A DNA stretch of 5,800 nt from Eubacteriales bacterium (lineage in GTDB: Bacteria > Bacillota > Clostridia > Peptostreptococcales > Anaerovoracaceae): NCBI GenBank assembly GCA_028692535.1, contig JAQUXD010000104.1, positions 1 through 5,800 of the forward strand. The letters run 5' to 3'. The notes under the pieces were generated by a model. That model did no database searches. It had not been told where the DNA came from and saw only the letters and a list, made by a program, of their open reading frames with translations. A program made the translations under genes and the position numbers. Numbering within the stretch: the first letter of the stretch is position 1; each line of letters begins with the position of its first letter. This document shows positions 5,591 to 5,800 of the stretch, one piece after another.

Positions 5591-5800
5591 TTAATACTTG
5601 GTATACTGATCTCTGATGGCGGACATTTCGGTGATGATGTCATCGACATCCAGCACCATTTCCATCATGCTCACCTGTTCGTCGTAGATGCCTGCATCCA
5701 CTTCTTCCTTGATTTCCGGTTCACAAATGTGATAGACAAGAAGTCCCAACGAGACTCCCGCCAACGGACCTGCATAAGTCGGGTCGCCTGCCGTTACCGT
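5591..5800 (-). CDS. grdA: GrdA, selenoprotein A of glycine/sarcosine/betaine reductase (C-terminal part only)
   Basis: 69 C-terminal residues plus stop are visible; the N-terminal part is beyond base 5800. The visible protein runs from [20 protein letters not shown] through [20 protein letters not shown] and [16 protein letters not shown] to the end RDQYTKY. This matches the known C-terminus of GrdA, an approximately 155-160-residue protein whose selenocysteine (encoded by UGA with a downstream SECIS element, near residue 44) accepts the carboxymethyl group from component B and passes it to component C. Neither the selenocysteine codon nor its SECIS element is in the window. The next gene downstream encodes component C, GrdA's direct reaction partner. 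I recognised it by recalled family pattern rather than by alignment. Confidence 0.9.
   Translation of the reverse strand, partial: TVTAGDPTYAGPLAGVSLGLLVYHICEPEIKEEVDAGIYDEQVSMMEMVLDVDDIITEMSAIRDQYTKY

Noticed and set aside
5591..5800. SECIS element for selenocysteine insertion
   Set aside because: The visible part of grdA is the C-terminus; the UGA codon and the SECIS hairpin just after it lie outside the window.

Overview
The window looks like a piece of a chromosome from an anaerobic, amino-acid-fermenting Firmicute (Clostridia-like). The reasons are the glycine/sarcosine/betaine reductase (Grd) genes, a stand-alone ECF-type thiamine S-component under a terminator-type TPP riboswitch, strong AGGAGG-type ribosome binding sites, and intrinsic terminators with U-tracts. 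Base composition is close to even G+C/A+T, which is higher than in the classic low-GC clostridia. I cannot name the genus. Every gene I can support lies on the minus strand, so the window reads from 5800 down to 1.

Reading in the direction of transcription: (1) the C-terminal end of grdA, the selenoprotein A of the reductase; its selenocysteine lies outside the window. (2) After a gap of about 60 nt holding two hairpins comes one 840-codon gene that joins the two subunits of reductase component C, GrdC (FabH-like) and GrdD (PlsX-like), in a single reading frame. These are normally two adjacent genes. (3) A consensus-quality promoter starts 35 nt after the fusion gene and feeds a TPP riboswitch whose terminator precedes thiT. 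dedA follows 2 nt after the thiT stop. (4) A 15-bp perfect inverted repeat followed by a T-tract ends that unit. A good promoter lies over the same palindrome and would drive a metallo-beta-lactamase-fold hydrolase gene and an overlapping mgtC/sapB-family gene, which runs off the window at base 1.

The grd genes serve energy conservation: GrdA carries the carboxymethyl-selenoether/thiol intermediate, and component C releases acetyl phosphate, which yields ATP. The thiT-dedA unit is a thiamine-repressed uptake operon carrying an extra membrane protein. The mbl-mgtC pair appears to be a separate, translationally coupled unit of unknown physiological role.

The most notable features are the GrdC-GrdD fusion with a remnant-like start signal at the junction, the paired hairpins that may set the GrdA:GrdCD ratio, and the palindrome that seems to act as terminator for one operon and promoter/operator region for the next. 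No mobile element, CRISPR array, tRNA or rRNA was seen.
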